Shown here: one piece after another, positions 54,625 through 63,536 of the stretch
How positions within the stretch are numbered: position 1 is the first letter of the stretch
Layout: every line of letters begins with the position of its first letter
Assembly (NCBI RefSeq): GCF_003675385.1
Contig: NZ_RCWZ01000001.1
Coordinates: 558,001 to 622,000 of the forward strand
DNA: 64,000 nucleotides
Reading direction: 5' to 3'
Source: Mucilaginibacter kameinonensis
GTDB lineage: Bacteria > Bacteroidota > Bacteroidia > Sphingobacteriales > Sphingobacteriaceae
Program-made: the position numbers and the translations under genes
The notes under the pieces: generated by a model
Database searches by the model: none
What the model was told of the DNA's origin: nothing
Seen by the model: the letters and a program-made list of their open reading frames with translations, nothing else

Positions 54625-56178
54625 ATGCAAGACACCACCATTTTATGGGCCGATGACGAAATTGACCTGCTAAGACCACATATACTTTTCCTGGGCGAAA
54701 AGGGCTATAAAGTAACTACCGTAACCAATGGCTACGATGCTGTTGACTCGTTCAAGAGCAACTATTTCGACCTGGTTTTTCTTGATGAAAACATGCCCGG
54801 CCTTACCGGTTTGGAAACCCTGCAGCAGATCAAGAACATCAATAATGATGTACCTATTGTGCTGATCACTAAAAACGAGGAAGAATACCTGATGGAAGAT
54901 GCCATCGGCTCCAAGATAGACGACTACCTGATTAAGCCGGTACATCCTAAGCAGATATTGCTTACCATTAAAAAGCTTACCGAGAACAAGCGCCTTGTTA
55001 CCGAGAAAACCACCATGGCTTACCAGATGGATTTCCGTACGCTGGGCATGACGCTTAACGATAACCTGAGCCACCAGGAATGGGTTGATGTTTACAAGAA
55101 ATTGATCTACTGGGAGCTTGAGCTTGAAAAGCTGGAAGATGCCGGTATGCACGAGATCCTGACGCTGCAAAAGGCCGAAGCCAACATGCAGTTTTGCAAG
55201 TTTGTGGAGCGCAATTACCTGAACTGGATCAAAAACCCGGACCTGGCGCCAACCTCATCGCCTCAACTATTTAAGAAGAAGGTATTCCCTAAGCTGGATG
55301 GCAAGGGCCCCCTATTTTTTATTTTGATAGATAACCTGAGGTATGATCAGTTTAAGATCATTAACCCTATTATTTCTGAATATTTCAGGCTGGAGGAAGA
55401 AGATACCTATTACAGTATCCTGCCAACAGCAACACAGTATGCGCGTAACTCCATTTTCTCAGGCCTGATGCCTTTGGATATGGAAAAACGCTATCCATCC
55501 ATGTGGCAAAACGATGAGGATGAAGGAGGTAAAAATCTTTACGAGGCCGAGTTTTTGGCCGATCACCTGAAGCGTGTATTACGTAAAGATTGTAAACATT
55601 CATACCACAAGATCCTGAACATTGACGAAGGCCGTGCCCTGAACGAGTCGGTAAATAACCTCATGAACAATGAGCTTAACGTGATCGTTTACAACTTTGT
55701 GGATATGCTGTCGCATGCCCGTACCGACATGCAGATGATCCGCGAGCTGGCGAGTGACGACGCTGCTTACCGTTCATTAACCCTATCGTGGTTTGAGCAT
55801 TCGCCATTGTTTGACTTGTTAAAGTATTTAGCGCAGAAACAGGTACGTGTAGTGATCACTACCGATCATGGTACTATCCGCGTAAAAAATCCAAGCAAAA
55901 TTGTGGGCGACAGGAACACCAATACTAATCTGCGTTATAAACAAGGTAAAAACTTGAACTATAATGCCAAAGAGGTGTTCCATATCCGCAACCCGCATGA
56001 TGCTATGCTGCCAAGGCTGCACATTAGCTCAAGCTTTGTTTTTGCCAAGGAAGACAGCTATTTCGTATACCCGAATAACTACAACCACTTTGTTAATTTC
56101 TATAATGAAACCTTCCAGCACGGAGGTATCTCGTTAGAGGAAATGATCGTACCGGTGGTTACTTACGGGCCTAAATAA
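54625..56178 (+). CDS. porX: PorX-type response regulator with PglZ phosphatase domain
   Basis: 517 aa. The receiver domain (1-120) has the acidic pocket WADDE, phospho-acceptor Asp54 (FLDENMPG) and Lys in YLIKPVHP. The rest is an alkaline-phosphatase-fold PglZ domain with FFILIDNLRYDQ, NVIVYNFVDMLSHARTD and VVITTDHGTIRVKNP. PorX works with the sensor PorY to regulate type IX secretion genes and hydrolyses oligonucleotide-type phosphodiesters. It is monocistronic with a terminator at 56226-56254. No T9SS structural gene is in the window. Confidence 0.95.
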   Translation: MQDTTILWADDEIDLLRPHILFLGEKGYKVTTVTNGYDAVDSFKSNYFDLVFLDENMPGLTGLETLQQIKNINNDVPIVLITKNEEEYLMEDAIGSKIDDYLIKPVHPKQILLTIKKLTENKRLVTEKTTMAYQMDFRTLGMTLNDNLSHQEWVDVYKKLIYWELELEKLEDAGMHEILTLQKAEANMQFCKFVERNYLNWIKNPDLAPTSSPQLFKKKVFPKLDGKGPLFFILIDNLRYDQFKIINPIISEYFRLEEEDTYYSILPTATQYARNSIFSGLMPLDMEKRYPSMWQNDEDEGGKNLYEAEFLADHLKRVLRKDCKHSYHKILNIDEGRALNESVNNLMNNELNVIVYNFVDMLSHARTDMQMIRELASDDAAYRSLTLSWFEHSPLFDLLKYLAQKQVRVVITTDHGTIRVKNPSKIVGDRNTNTNLRYKQGKNLNYNAKEVFHIRNPHDAMLPRLHISSSFVFAKEDSYFVYPNNYNHFVNFYNETFQHGGISLEEMIVPVVTYGPK

Positions 56179-56225
56179 AATTGAGAAAAGGCATAATTTG
56201 CCTGCGATCTTAAATAGATTATACT

Positions 56226-56254
56226 AAAAAGGCCCGGAAAATCCGGGCCTTTTT
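56226..56254. terminator. Bidirectional terminator between porX and SulP
   Basis: 13-bp perfect stem AAAAAGGCCCGGA/TCCGGGCCTTTTT with a 3-nt loop, between convergent genes. Confidence 0.92.
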
Positions 56255-56270
56255 TATGGAGAAATCGTCG

Positions 56271-57806
56271 CTATTTTTCAACCACCACCCGGTAAGAGGG
56301 ATCTTCGAGGATGTTAACGTTGATGATCCCTTCGGCGTTTTTAAGCAGTGTTACGCAATCTTCGCTTACGTGTTTTAGCTGTAGTTTCTTGCCGGCCTGG
56401 CGATATTTTTCGGTGAGTTTGTTTAGTGCCTCAATGCCCGACATATCCGCGATGCGGCTATCTTTAAAGTCGATCACTACTGCTTCCGGATCACCTGCGA
56501 TGTCAAACTTTTCGTTAAAAGCCATCACCGAACCAAAGAACAGCGGGCCGTATATTTCATAATGCTTTACGCCTGCTTCATCAATGTATTTGCGGGCCCG
56601 GATGCGTTTGGCGCTCTCCCATGCAAAAACCAACGCCGAAATAATAACGCCTATCAATACCGCGAGGGCAAGGTTGTGCAGCCATATCGTGATTAGTGCT
56701 ACCAAGATCCCAACAAATACATCCTGTTTAGGCATTTTATTAATGATCCGGAAACTGATCCACTCAAAAGTGCTGATGGCCACCATGATCATTACCCCGG
56801 TAAGCGCGGCCATAGGTAACTTTTCAATAACCGGCGCACCGAAGAATATAATAAACAGGATGGTCAGTGATGCTATGATACCTGATAACCTCGCCCGTGA
56901 GCCCGCAGACAGGTTAACCAGCGTCTGAGCAATCATTGGGCAGCCTCCCATGCCCGAAAAGAAACCATTGAGGATGTTTGCGCTTCCCTGGGCAATACAT
57001 TCGCGGTTGCTGTTGCCGCGGGTAGCAGTTATTTCATCAACAAGGTTTAAGGTTAACAAGCCTTCGGTAAGGCCAACTCCTGCCATGATGAGTGCGTAAG
57101 GGAAAATGATTTTTAATGTATCGATACTAAGTGGGATAGCCGGGATATGAAACGGAGGAAAGCCCCCGCTTACTGCCGCGATATCTCTTACTGTTTTGGT
57201 ATGGATCCCGAAACCAAAAACCAGTGCAAACACAACAATAATAGCCACAAGCGATGGAGGAACGGCTTTGGTGAGCTTAGGTAAAATAATTACTATGGCG
57301 ATGGTTAGAGCTACCAACCCGGCCATGATTAACAGCGGCGTGCCGCTAAGCCAGGTTTCCTGTCCGTTAACTACGGTTTTAAATTGCTCCAGCTGGGCCA
57401 TGAAAATGATAACGGCGAGACCGTTAACAAAGCCGTACATTACCGGCTGCGGAACCAGGCGGATAAACTTGCCCAGTTTAAACAAGCCAACCAGAATTTG
57501 TACTACACCAGCCAAGGCCACCGCCGCGAAAACATACTCCAACCCGTGCGATTCCATGAGGGCGATAAGTACCACAACGGTTGCCCCTGCCCCGCCGGAT
57601 ACGAGTCCCGGCCTGCCGCCAAATATAGAAGTTATCAAGCCCATGATAAAGGCGGCATACAATCCCATCAGCGGCGGAAAGCCGGCAAGAATAGCAAACG
57701 ATAATGATTCGGGCATCATGGTCATGGCTACCGTTAATCCGGCCAGGACCTCGTTTTTATAATTGATTTTTTGCGAAAAGTCGAAAAGACGTAAAGAGGG
57801 CTTCAT
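56271..57806 (-). CDS. SulP-family anion transporter with STAS domain
   Basis: 511 aa. About 12-14 membrane segments (1-420) with the SulP signature AGLTVAMTMMPESLSFAILA and GLVSGGAGATVVVL, then a cytoplasmic STAS domain (about 425-511, VVIDFKDSRIADMSGIEALN). It carries sulfate, bicarbonate or a similar anion with H+ or Na+; substrate not evident. The upstream promoter (57918-57950) is an exact TTTG-N21-TATTTTTG. Confidence 0.93.
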   Translation of the reverse strand: MKPSLRLFDFSQKINYKNEVLAGLTVAMTMMPESLSFAILAGFPPLMGLYAAFIMGLITSIFGGRPGLVSGGAGATVVVLIALMESHGLEYVFAAVALAGVVQILVGLFKLGKFIRLVPQPVMYGFVNGLAVIIFMAQLEQFKTVVNGQETWLSGTPLLIMAGLVALTIAIVIILPKLTKAVPPSLVAIIVVFALVFGFGIHTKTVRDIAAVSGGFPPFHIPAIPLSIDTLKIIFPYALIMAGVGLTEGLLTLNLVDEITATRGNSNRECIAQGSANILNGFFSGMGGCPMIAQTLVNLSAGSRARLSGIIASLTILFIIFFGAPVIEKLPMAALTGVMIMVAISTFEWISFRIINKMPKQDVFVGILVALITIWLHNLALAVLIGVIISALVFAWESAKRIRARKYIDEAGVKHYEIYGPLFFGSVMAFNEKFDIAGDPEAVVIDFKDSRIADMSGIEALNKLTEKYRQAGKKLQLKHVSEDCVTLLKNAEGIINVNILEDPSYRVVVEK

Positions 57807-57917
57807 CCTAAGTTATTAAGCGATTGATTTTTGGTTGACAAGCTTTTGTGACGTAAATAAAAAGCATGCTTAACTGAACTTAGCATAGCGGGACTATTGT
57901 AGATTTTAGTCATGCTG

Positions 57918-57950
57918 CAAAAATATACAAAATAAAAGGACTGAAACAAA
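57918..57950 (-). promoter_or_regulatory. Promoter upstream of SulP: TTTG-N21-TATTTTTG
   Basis: -33 TTTG at 57947-57950 and -7 TATTTTTG at 57918-57925 on the minus strand; leader of about 105 nt to the SulP ATG. Confidence 0.55.
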
Positions 57951-58019
57951 CGCCATGTCCATTGCGTAACTGCTTCGTGTCTTATAAATAACGTGATTTT
58001 TAGAATCGCTTTTAACCTC

Positions 58020-58448
58020 TTAGAGGATGCTTACCCGCTCTATCCCATTGTTAATCCCTGCCCTGATCATATTGCCATAACCATCATCGGGCAAAAACTG
58101 GGTGAAACTTAAACCCAATTGATAGTTTTCAAGCGCCTTGTCAAGGTTCTTCAGATCCTCATGGCATTTAGCTATGTTAAGGTAAAGTGAGGGATAAACC
58201 GGTTTTACCTCGTCCCCTTCTATACCAAGCGCAAGGTTTAGAGCTGTTTCATCCCATTTTAGTTTATCGGCAACACTTTGCTGATGCCGGGCAACGTAGT
58301 GTGCTGCAATAAACTTTTCAGTGGCATTTGTAGCTTCATCCCAAGCCTGATGGAACAGGGCCGATGCTTCATTTGGTTTACCTTCGCCTTCTAATAACAT
58401 TCCTTGCCCGCAAAGTTTGTTAACGTGGTTTTCGGGGTCGATTTGCAT
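58020..58448 (-). CDS. TPR-like small protein
   Basis: 142 aa, all helical, with tetratricopeptide-like repeats: GKPNEASALFHQAWDEA, and LYLNIAKCHEDLKNLDKALENY, the latter a canonical TPR. No signal peptide. Relatives in databases are sometimes wrongly labelled rRNA adenine methyltransferase. It probably mediates protein contacts. It is 30 nt downstream of the RhuM-Fic gene on the same strand and may be co-transcribed, though no functional link is evident. Confidence 0.7.
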   Translation of the reverse strand: MQIDPENHVNKLCGQGMLLEGEGKPNEASALFHQAWDEATNATEKFIAAHYVARHQQSVADKLKWDETALNLALGIEGDEVKPVYPSLYLNIAKCHEDLKNLDKALENYQLGLSFTQFLPDDGYGNMIRAGINNGIERVSIL

Positions 58449-58478
58449 GGGGCTGGTTTTTTATGAGGCTTAGCCTAA

Positions 58479-59474
58479 TTAATTATTGGGGTTGATGAGG
58501 TTCACCACGACTTTAACCATCATATCTTTTTCGTTGGGATCACTTTCGGCGATCATTAAAGTTAAAGCAACTAAAGCATTGTCTGCGATTCGCTTGGATC
58601 CATTTTCGCGGTAAAGCATTCTGTTCTTTTCCATGAACCAAACAAATAAGTAGGCGGCAATACGTTTGTTACCGTCTGAAAAGGAATGGTTTTTAACGAC
58701 AAAATAAAGTAGATTGGCTGCTTTTTCTTCAATCGTCGGATAAAATTCAAAGCCACCAAATGATTGATAGATTGTGCCGATAGATCCTTTAAATGAATCA
58801 TCCTTCTCGTTTCCAAATAAGGAACTTCCACCAAACTTATCTTTCAAATCAGTGATGGCCTGCATCGCTTCTTCGTAGGTTATAACAAAGCTTAGCTGAT
58901 CTGTGGTGCCTTCAATTGTTAGTTGCTGATGGTCATATTTGTCCAATATATCAAGCGCGTAACTGTAGTCTGTCACCACTTTTAATAATCCGGTAGCTTC
59001 GTCTGTGCTTAGCTCCTCTTTATTTTGCAATACGTTACTTATTAGGGCGACAGCTCGCTTTAAAGATTGATGTTGCTCAGATTGTTCTCGGAGTTTCTTC
59101 TCATTGAGAGAATAACCTTTTACTAAGTAGTCTTTTAATACTTTGTTAGCCCATATTCTGAATTGGGTTCCCCGTTGTGATTTTACTCTATATCCTACTG
59201 ATATAATCACATCTAAATTGTATCTTCTTATTGTTCTTGATACGCTTCTTCCTGCTTCTTCTTGAACTACCGAGGATTCCTCGGTAGTTGATCCTGGTTC
59301 TAATTCCCCTTCTTTATATATGTTTCTTATATGCAGGCCTATTGTATCTGTATTTTTGCTAAACAGCTCAGCCATCTGTCGCTGGTTCAACCAAACCGTA
59401 TCTTCTGTTAATTGAACATCTATGGTTGTTTCACTATCTGATACCTGATATATGATGATTTGATCGTTTGGCAT
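58479..59474 (-). CDS. RhuM-family protein with C-terminal Fic/Doc domain
   Basis: 331 aa. The N-terminal RhuM domain (1-115) has WLNQRQMAELFSKNTDTIGL, SRTIRRYNLDVIISVGYRVKS and RGTQFRIWA. The C-terminal Fic/Doc domain carries HSFSDGNKRIAAYLF with His263 and the Asn-Lys-Arg that bind the nucleotide phosphate. Fic/Doc enzymes AMPylate or phosphorylate proteins, and RhuM-type proteins are common in genomic islands; a toxin or defence role is likely but untested. No antitoxin is obvious; any inhibition helix would be internal. Confidence 0.93.
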   Translation of the reverse strand: MPNDQIIIYQVSDSETTIDVQLTEDTVWLNQRQMAELFSKNTDTIGLHIRNIYKEGELEPGSTTEESSVVQEEAGRSVSRTIRRYNLDVIISVGYRVKSQRGTQFRIWANKVLKDYLVKGYSLNEKKLREQSEQHQSLKRAVALISNVLQNKEELSTDEATGLLKVVTDYSYALDILDKYDHQQLTIEGTTDQLSFVITYEEAMQAITDLKDKFGGSSLFGNEKDDSFKGSIGTIYQSFGGFEFYPTIEEKAANLLYFVVKNHSFSDGNKRIAAYLFVWFMEKNRMLYRENGSKRIADNALVALTLMIAESDPNEKDMMVKVVVNLINPNN

Positions 59475-59659
59475 AACATATAAAAGTAAGTTTTTTTAAT
59501 AGAATTGTATTGCCACCCGCGGTTCTGCGAAGGAGCCAAATAAGAAGTACTATTTGAGCGTTCGGGGTAGTTTAATCACGACAATTAGTAACATGGGTTT
59601 TAAAACTACAAGCTTTCTACGCGGTGGGATTTTATGCAATCGGATGAGCATAAAACAAA

Positions 59660-59684
59660 AACGGCCCGGTGAAACCGGGCCGTT
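59660..59684 (-). terminator. Terminator of the sdh operon
   Basis: 11-bp perfect stem AACGGCCCGGT/ACCGGGCCGTT with a GAA loop, T-rich on the minus strand, 25 nt past the sdhB stop. Confidence 0.9.
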
Positions 59685-59708
59685 ACTATATCTTAAACAA
59701 AAGATCAA

Positions 59709-60494
59709 TTAATGACCTTGTTCGTGTACTTCATCTTCCCTGAACAGTTTCGCGCTGAAATAGTCGTTGTTCATGCGGGCAATGTTGGTCAATTTAATTT
59801 CCTTAGGGCACTCAGCTTCGCAGGCACCAGTGTTGGTACAGCTACCAAATCCTTCTTCGTCCATCTGGGCAACCATTGATTGCACACGACGGTAGCGCTC
59901 TGGCTGACCTTGTGGTAATAAACCCAACTGGGTGATCTTAGCAGATACAAACAGCATAGCCGAAGCATTTTTACAAGCTGCAACGCATGCTCCGCAACCG
60001 ATACAGGTAGCTGAGTTGAAAGCCTCGTCAGCAATAACTTTAGGAATTGGGATTGCGTTACCATCAGGTACACCACCTGTGTTTACCGAAACGTAACCGC
60101 CGGCTTGCTGAATCCTGTCGAAAGCTGAACGGTCAACCGCTAAGTCTTTTACGATAGGGAATGCTTCAGCGCGCCATGGCTCAATGGTGATAGTTTCGCC
60201 ATCGTGGAAGGTGCGCATGTGCAGCTGGCAGGTAGTGATACCGCGCTTTGGTCCGTGTGGGTGACCGTTGATATATAATGAACACATACCGCAGATACCC
60301 TCGCGGCAGTCGTGGTCAAAGTTAATTGGCTCATCACCTTTATGGGTAAGGCTTTCGTTAACCACGTCGAGCATTTCAAGGAACGACATGTCAGGCGAAA
60401 TATTTTCAGCTTTGTAGCTTACAAATTTACCCGAGGTTTGAGCATTTTTTTGACGCCATACTTTAAGCGTCAGGTTCATATTTCCGTTACTCAT
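59709..60494 (-). CDS. sdhB: Succinate dehydrogenase/fumarate reductase iron-sulfur subunit
   Basis: 261 aa. [2Fe-2S] ligands [20 protein letters not shown] and the later Cys in GITTC; [4Fe-4S] site [13 protein letters not shown]; [3Fe-4S] ligands [15 protein letters not shown]. It passes electrons from the flavoprotein to the membrane quinone site. It is the last gene of sdhC-sdhA-sdhB; the 106-bp gap from sdhA contains an inverted repeat. Confidence 0.96.
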   Translation of the reverse strand: MSNGNMNLTLKVWRQKNAQTSGKFVSYKAENISPDMSFLEMLDVVNESLTHKGDEPINFDHDCREGICGMCSLYINGHPHGPKRGITTCQLHMRTFHDGETITIEPWRAEAFPIVKDLAVDRSAFDRIQQAGGYVSVNTGGVPDGNAIPIPKVIADEAFNSATCIGCGACVAACKNASAMLFVSAKITQLGLLPQGQPERYRRVQSMVAQMDEEGFGSCTNTGACEAECPKEIKLTNIARMNNDYFSAKLFREDEVHEQGH

Positions 60495-60533
60495 CTTTGT
60501 TTTAGATTTGAGTTATCGTTGTTTTTGTTGATT

Positions 60534-60598
60534 GAGTGAGTAGTTGATTAGGTGTAGGTTTTAACTTTATCAACCACTCACCTAATCAACCATTCTCT
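60534..60598. repeat. Inverted repeat of GTTGATTAGGTG inside the sdh operon
   Basis: Core copies at 60543-60554 and, inverted, 60579-60590, between sdhA and sdhB. Same family as 17203 and the ends of the 48446-48833 element. Confidence 0.7.
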
Positions 60599-60600
60599 AA

Positions 60601-62535
60601 TTAAGCATAGTTTCTTTGAGACAGGTGAACTGCTTCAAATGTCAGCTGCTCTTTATGCAATTCTTCCGGCTGATTTTCACCTTTGAATTCCCAGGCAGCT
60701 ACAAACGCGAAGTTTTCATCATCACGTAGTGCTTCACCATCTGCAGTTTGTGATTCAACCCTGAAGTGGCCACCGCATGATTCTTTACGCATCAAAGCGT
60801 CGTCAATCATCAGCTCGCCAAGTTCAATGAAATCGGCTACGCGGCCAGCTCTTTCTAACGAAGCGTTTACTTCTTCGTTCTCACCAGTTACGATAGCGTT
60901 TTTCCAGAAATCAGCTTTCAATGCCTGAATCAGGCCTTTTGCTTTTCTCAAACCTTCGTCGGTACGGGCCATGCCGCAATATTCCCACATGATGTGGCCA
61001 AGTTCGCGGTGGTATTCGTTAGTAGTTTTAGTGCCTTTAAGGGCCAGTAATTTATTTACGTGGTCAACTACGTCTTTTTTGGTGGCTGCAAAAGCTGGGT
61101 GGTTAGTGTCAACCTTTTTAGGGCCGATCTTAGCCAGGTAATCACCAAGGGTATAAGGGATCACGAAGTAGCCATCTGATAAACCCTGCATCAGAGCAGA
61201 TGCACCAAGGCGGTTAGCACCGTGGTCAGAGAAGTTACACTCGCCCAAAGCATATAAGCCGGGGATGGTAGTGCTCAGGTTATAATCAACCCAAAGACCG
61301 CCCATGGTATAGTGAACCGCCGGGTAAATACGCATTGGTTGTTTATATGGGTTTTCATCCGTGATCTGGATGTACATATCAAACAAGTTACCGTATTTGG
61401 CTTTAACGGTTTCTTCGCCTAAACGCTTAATAGCATCGGCAAAGTCAAGGAATACTGCGAAGCCCGAACCTCCTACACCTTTACCTTCTTCAACCATTTC
61501 CTTAGCGTTACGTGAAGCCACGTCGCGCGGAACAAGGTTACCGAAAGCCGGGTATTTACGCTCAAGGAAGTAATCGCGATCGTCCTCTTTAACCTGGTCT
61601 GCTTTCAAAGTGCCTTTGCGTAATTGCTCGGCAATCTCAACAGTTTTAGGAGCCCATACCCTACCGTCGTTACGCAGCGACTCAGACATCAGCGTAAGCT
61701 TAGACTGGTGATCGCCGGTTACCGGGATACAGGTTGGGTGAATTTGAGTATAGCAAGGGTTACCGAAGAAAGCACCGCGTTTGTGTGCCCTCCAGGCTGC
61801 CGTTACGTTTGAACCAATAGCGTTTGTTGACAGGTAGAATACGTTGCTGTAACCACCGGTACATAACAATACAGCATGACCAGCATGGGTATCAATAGCG
61901 CCGGTTAGCATGTTACGGGTAACAATACCTTTGGCATGGCCATCGATAGTTACCACGTCAAGCATTTCGTGGCGGGTGTACATTTTTACCTTACCGGCAT
62001 GGATCTGGCGGTTAAGGGCAGAGTAAGCACCTAATAAAAGCTGCTGTCCTGTCTGGCCCCTTGCGTAGAAAGTACGGGATACCTGTGAACCACCAAATGA
62101 ACGGTTATCCAGCAAGCCGCCGTATTCGCGGGCAAAAGGTACGCCTTGTGCTACGCACTGGTCAATAATGTTTACCGAAACTTCGGCCAAACGGTGAACG
62201 TTTGATTCGCGGGCGCGGTAATCGCCGCCTTTAATGGTATCGTAAAATAAACGGAAAACACTGTCGCCGTCGTTCTGATAGTTTTTAGCGGCATTGATAC
62301 CACCTTGTGCTGCAATAGAGTGCGCACGACGGGGGCTGTCCTGAAAACAAAATGCCTTAACGTTGTAACCCAGCTCGCCCAAGGTGGCAGCTGCCGAAGC
62401 GCCGGCCAAACCGGTACCTACAATAATGATATCGTATTTACGCTTGTTGGCGGGGTTAACCAGCTTCAGATCAAATTTATGCTTGCTCCATTTTTCGGCT
62501 AATGGGCCTTGAGGAATTTTAGCATCTAATGTCAT
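60601..62535 (-). CDS. sdhA: Succinate dehydrogenase/fumarate reductase flavoprotein subunit
   Basis: 644 aa. FAD loop [20 protein letters not shown], the His that binds FAD covalently in [15 protein letters not shown], the active-site region [20 protein letters not shown], and [13 protein letters not shown]-terminal capping helices follow. The 644-aa length fits the Bacteroidota quinol:fumarate reductase/SDH class (Type B). It interconverts succinate and fumarate. The 41-nt gap to sdhC suggests one transcript. Confidence 0.97.
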   Translation of the reverse strand: MTLDAKIPQGPLAEKWSKHKFDLKLVNPANKRKYDIIIVGTGLAGASAAATLGELGYNVKAFCFQDSPRRAHSIAAQGGINAAKNYQNDGDSVFRLFYDTIKGGDYRARESNVHRLAEVSVNIIDQCVAQGVPFAREYGGLLDNRSFGGSQVSRTFYARGQTGQQLLLGAYSALNRQIHAGKVKMYTRHEMLDVVTIDGHAKGIVTRNMLTGAIDTHAGHAVLLCTGGYSNVFYLSTNAIGSNVTAAWRAHKRGAFFGNPCYTQIHPTCIPVTGDHQSKLTLMSESLRNDGRVWAPKTVEIAEQLRKGTLKADQVKEDDRDYFLERKYPAFGNLVPRDVASRNAKEMVEEGKGVGGSGFAVFLDFADAIKRLGEETVKAKYGNLFDMYIQITDENPYKQPMRIYPAVHYTMGGLWVDYNLSTTIPGLYALGECNFSDHGANRLGASALMQGLSDGYFVIPYTLGDYLAKIGPKKVDTNHPAFAATKKDVVDHVNKLLALKGTKTTNEYHRELGHIMWEYCGMARTDEGLRKAKGLIQALKADFWKNAIVTGENEEVNASLERAGRVADFIELGELMIDDALMRKESCGGHFRVESQTADGEALRDDENFAFVAAWEFKGENQPEELHKEQLTFEAVHLSQRNYA

Positions 62536-62576
62536 CTCTTTTTGTATTTATGTTTGTGGCTTTTGGCCAGCTAAAC

Positions 62577-63368
62577 TTAGTGAGCTCCCTGGGTTGATAA
62601 ATAGTAATAATAAACCGGCATGGCGGCAAAAGCCAGCGGAATAATAACCGCAAACAGCCATGTGCCAATAAAGTAAACTACCGGAGTATATTTACGGTGT
62701 ACCCAGCCCAGCGTACGGAACGCGCTCTGGAAACCATGTAACAAGTGAAATGCTACAGCACCCATAGCTATTACGTAAAATATAACGTAAATAAGGTTGC
62801 TGAAGCTATAAGCAACACGTGCGTGTAAGTCCTTTACCCTAACAACTTCCACATTGTTTTCGGTTGATACCGAGTGACTGAATTCGGCGTTAGCAGGAGT
62901 ATAATCACTAACTTTTGTTTCGCCTGTTGCCAGATCGGTACGGTACTCTTTAAAGCCCATGGTTTTGTCGTTGTGGTAACGGAACCAGAAATCGCCCATG
63001 TGGATAACGATAAACAGGAACATGATTGAACCTAAAAGGCCCATGTTTTTTGATGACCATGAGGCATCAGATTTTGCCGCTACTGCATAGCGTACCGGGC
63101 GGGCTTTACGGTTTTTGACAGTCAGGATCAGGCCGTATAGTGCATGCACCAAAATAGAAAGGTACAACAGGTATGCTATAACTTCAATAGGCGGGAAATG
63201 CGTAAGGAAGTTGGCATACACGTTAAAACTGAAACCGTTATCGTTGTTAAACAATAGCAGGTTGCCGCCTACATGCACAATTAAAAACGTGCACAGAAAC
63301 AAGCCTGTTAAAGCCATGATCAGCTTTTTGCCCAGCGACGAGTTTAAGGTTTGTTTGAATTCGCTCAT
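62577..63368 (-). CDS. sdhC: Succinate dehydrogenase cytochrome b subunit
   Basis: 263 aa, five membrane helices (about 13-35, 55-80, 105-125, 185-210, 225-250). Heme-ligating histidines lie in CTFLIVHVGGNLLLF, LSILVHALYGLIL, FIVIHMGDFWF and VAFHLLHGFQSAF, so two hemes b are likely (Type B, one large anchor and no SdhD). It is the first gene of the operon; the promoter box is at 63389-63396. Confidence 0.95.
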   Translation of the reverse strand: MSEFKQTLNSSLGKKLIMALTGLFLCTFLIVHVGGNLLLFNNDNGFSFNVYANFLTHFPPIEVIAYLLYLSILVHALYGLILTVKNRKARPVRYAVAAKSDASWSSKNMGLLGSIMFLFIVIHMGDFWFRYHNDKTMGFKEYRTDLATGETKVSDYTPANAEFSHSVSTENNVEVVRVKDLHARVAYSFSNLIYVIFYVIAMGAVAFHLLHGFQSAFRTLGWVHRKYTPVVYFIGTWLFAVIIPLAFAAMPVYYYYLSTQGAH

Positions 63369-63388
63369 TATGAATTGGATTTATAAGG

Positions 63389-63396
63389 CAAAAGTA
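63389..63396 (-). promoter_or_regulatory. -7 box TACTTTTG for sdhC
   Basis: Exact TAnnTTTG on the minus strand, 20 nt before the sdhC ATG, giving a leader of about 14 nt. No -33 TTTG at the right spacing. Confidence 0.45.
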
Positions 63397-63502
63397 TTTA
63401 TTAAATAACAAAACATAGAAGAGGTTTTGGCTTATTGAACACCAAAAATCTATTTAGAATCAATCTAAAGCAATGCGTTCTTTTTTTATGCCAATTATGC
63501 CT

Positions 63503-63532
63503 GTTGTACTATATTAGTGCTGTCTAAATTTT
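63503..63532 (+). promoter_or_regulatory. Promoter-like GTTG-N18-TAAATTTT before the lipoprotein gene
   Basis: Imperfect -33 (GTTG, 63503-63506) and -7 (TAAATTTT, 63525-63532), ending 4 nt before the ATG at 63537, the same tight spacing as lpxD. Confidence 0.3.
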
Positions 63533-63536
63533 ATCT

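Noticed and set aside
54670..55170. 166-aa minus-strand ORF
   Set aside because: Antisense to the porX receiver domain, whose motifs are certain.
57196..57762. 188-aa plus-strand ORF
   Set aside because: Antisense shadow of the SulP transporter, with low-complexity Thr/Pro/Ala composition and no motif.
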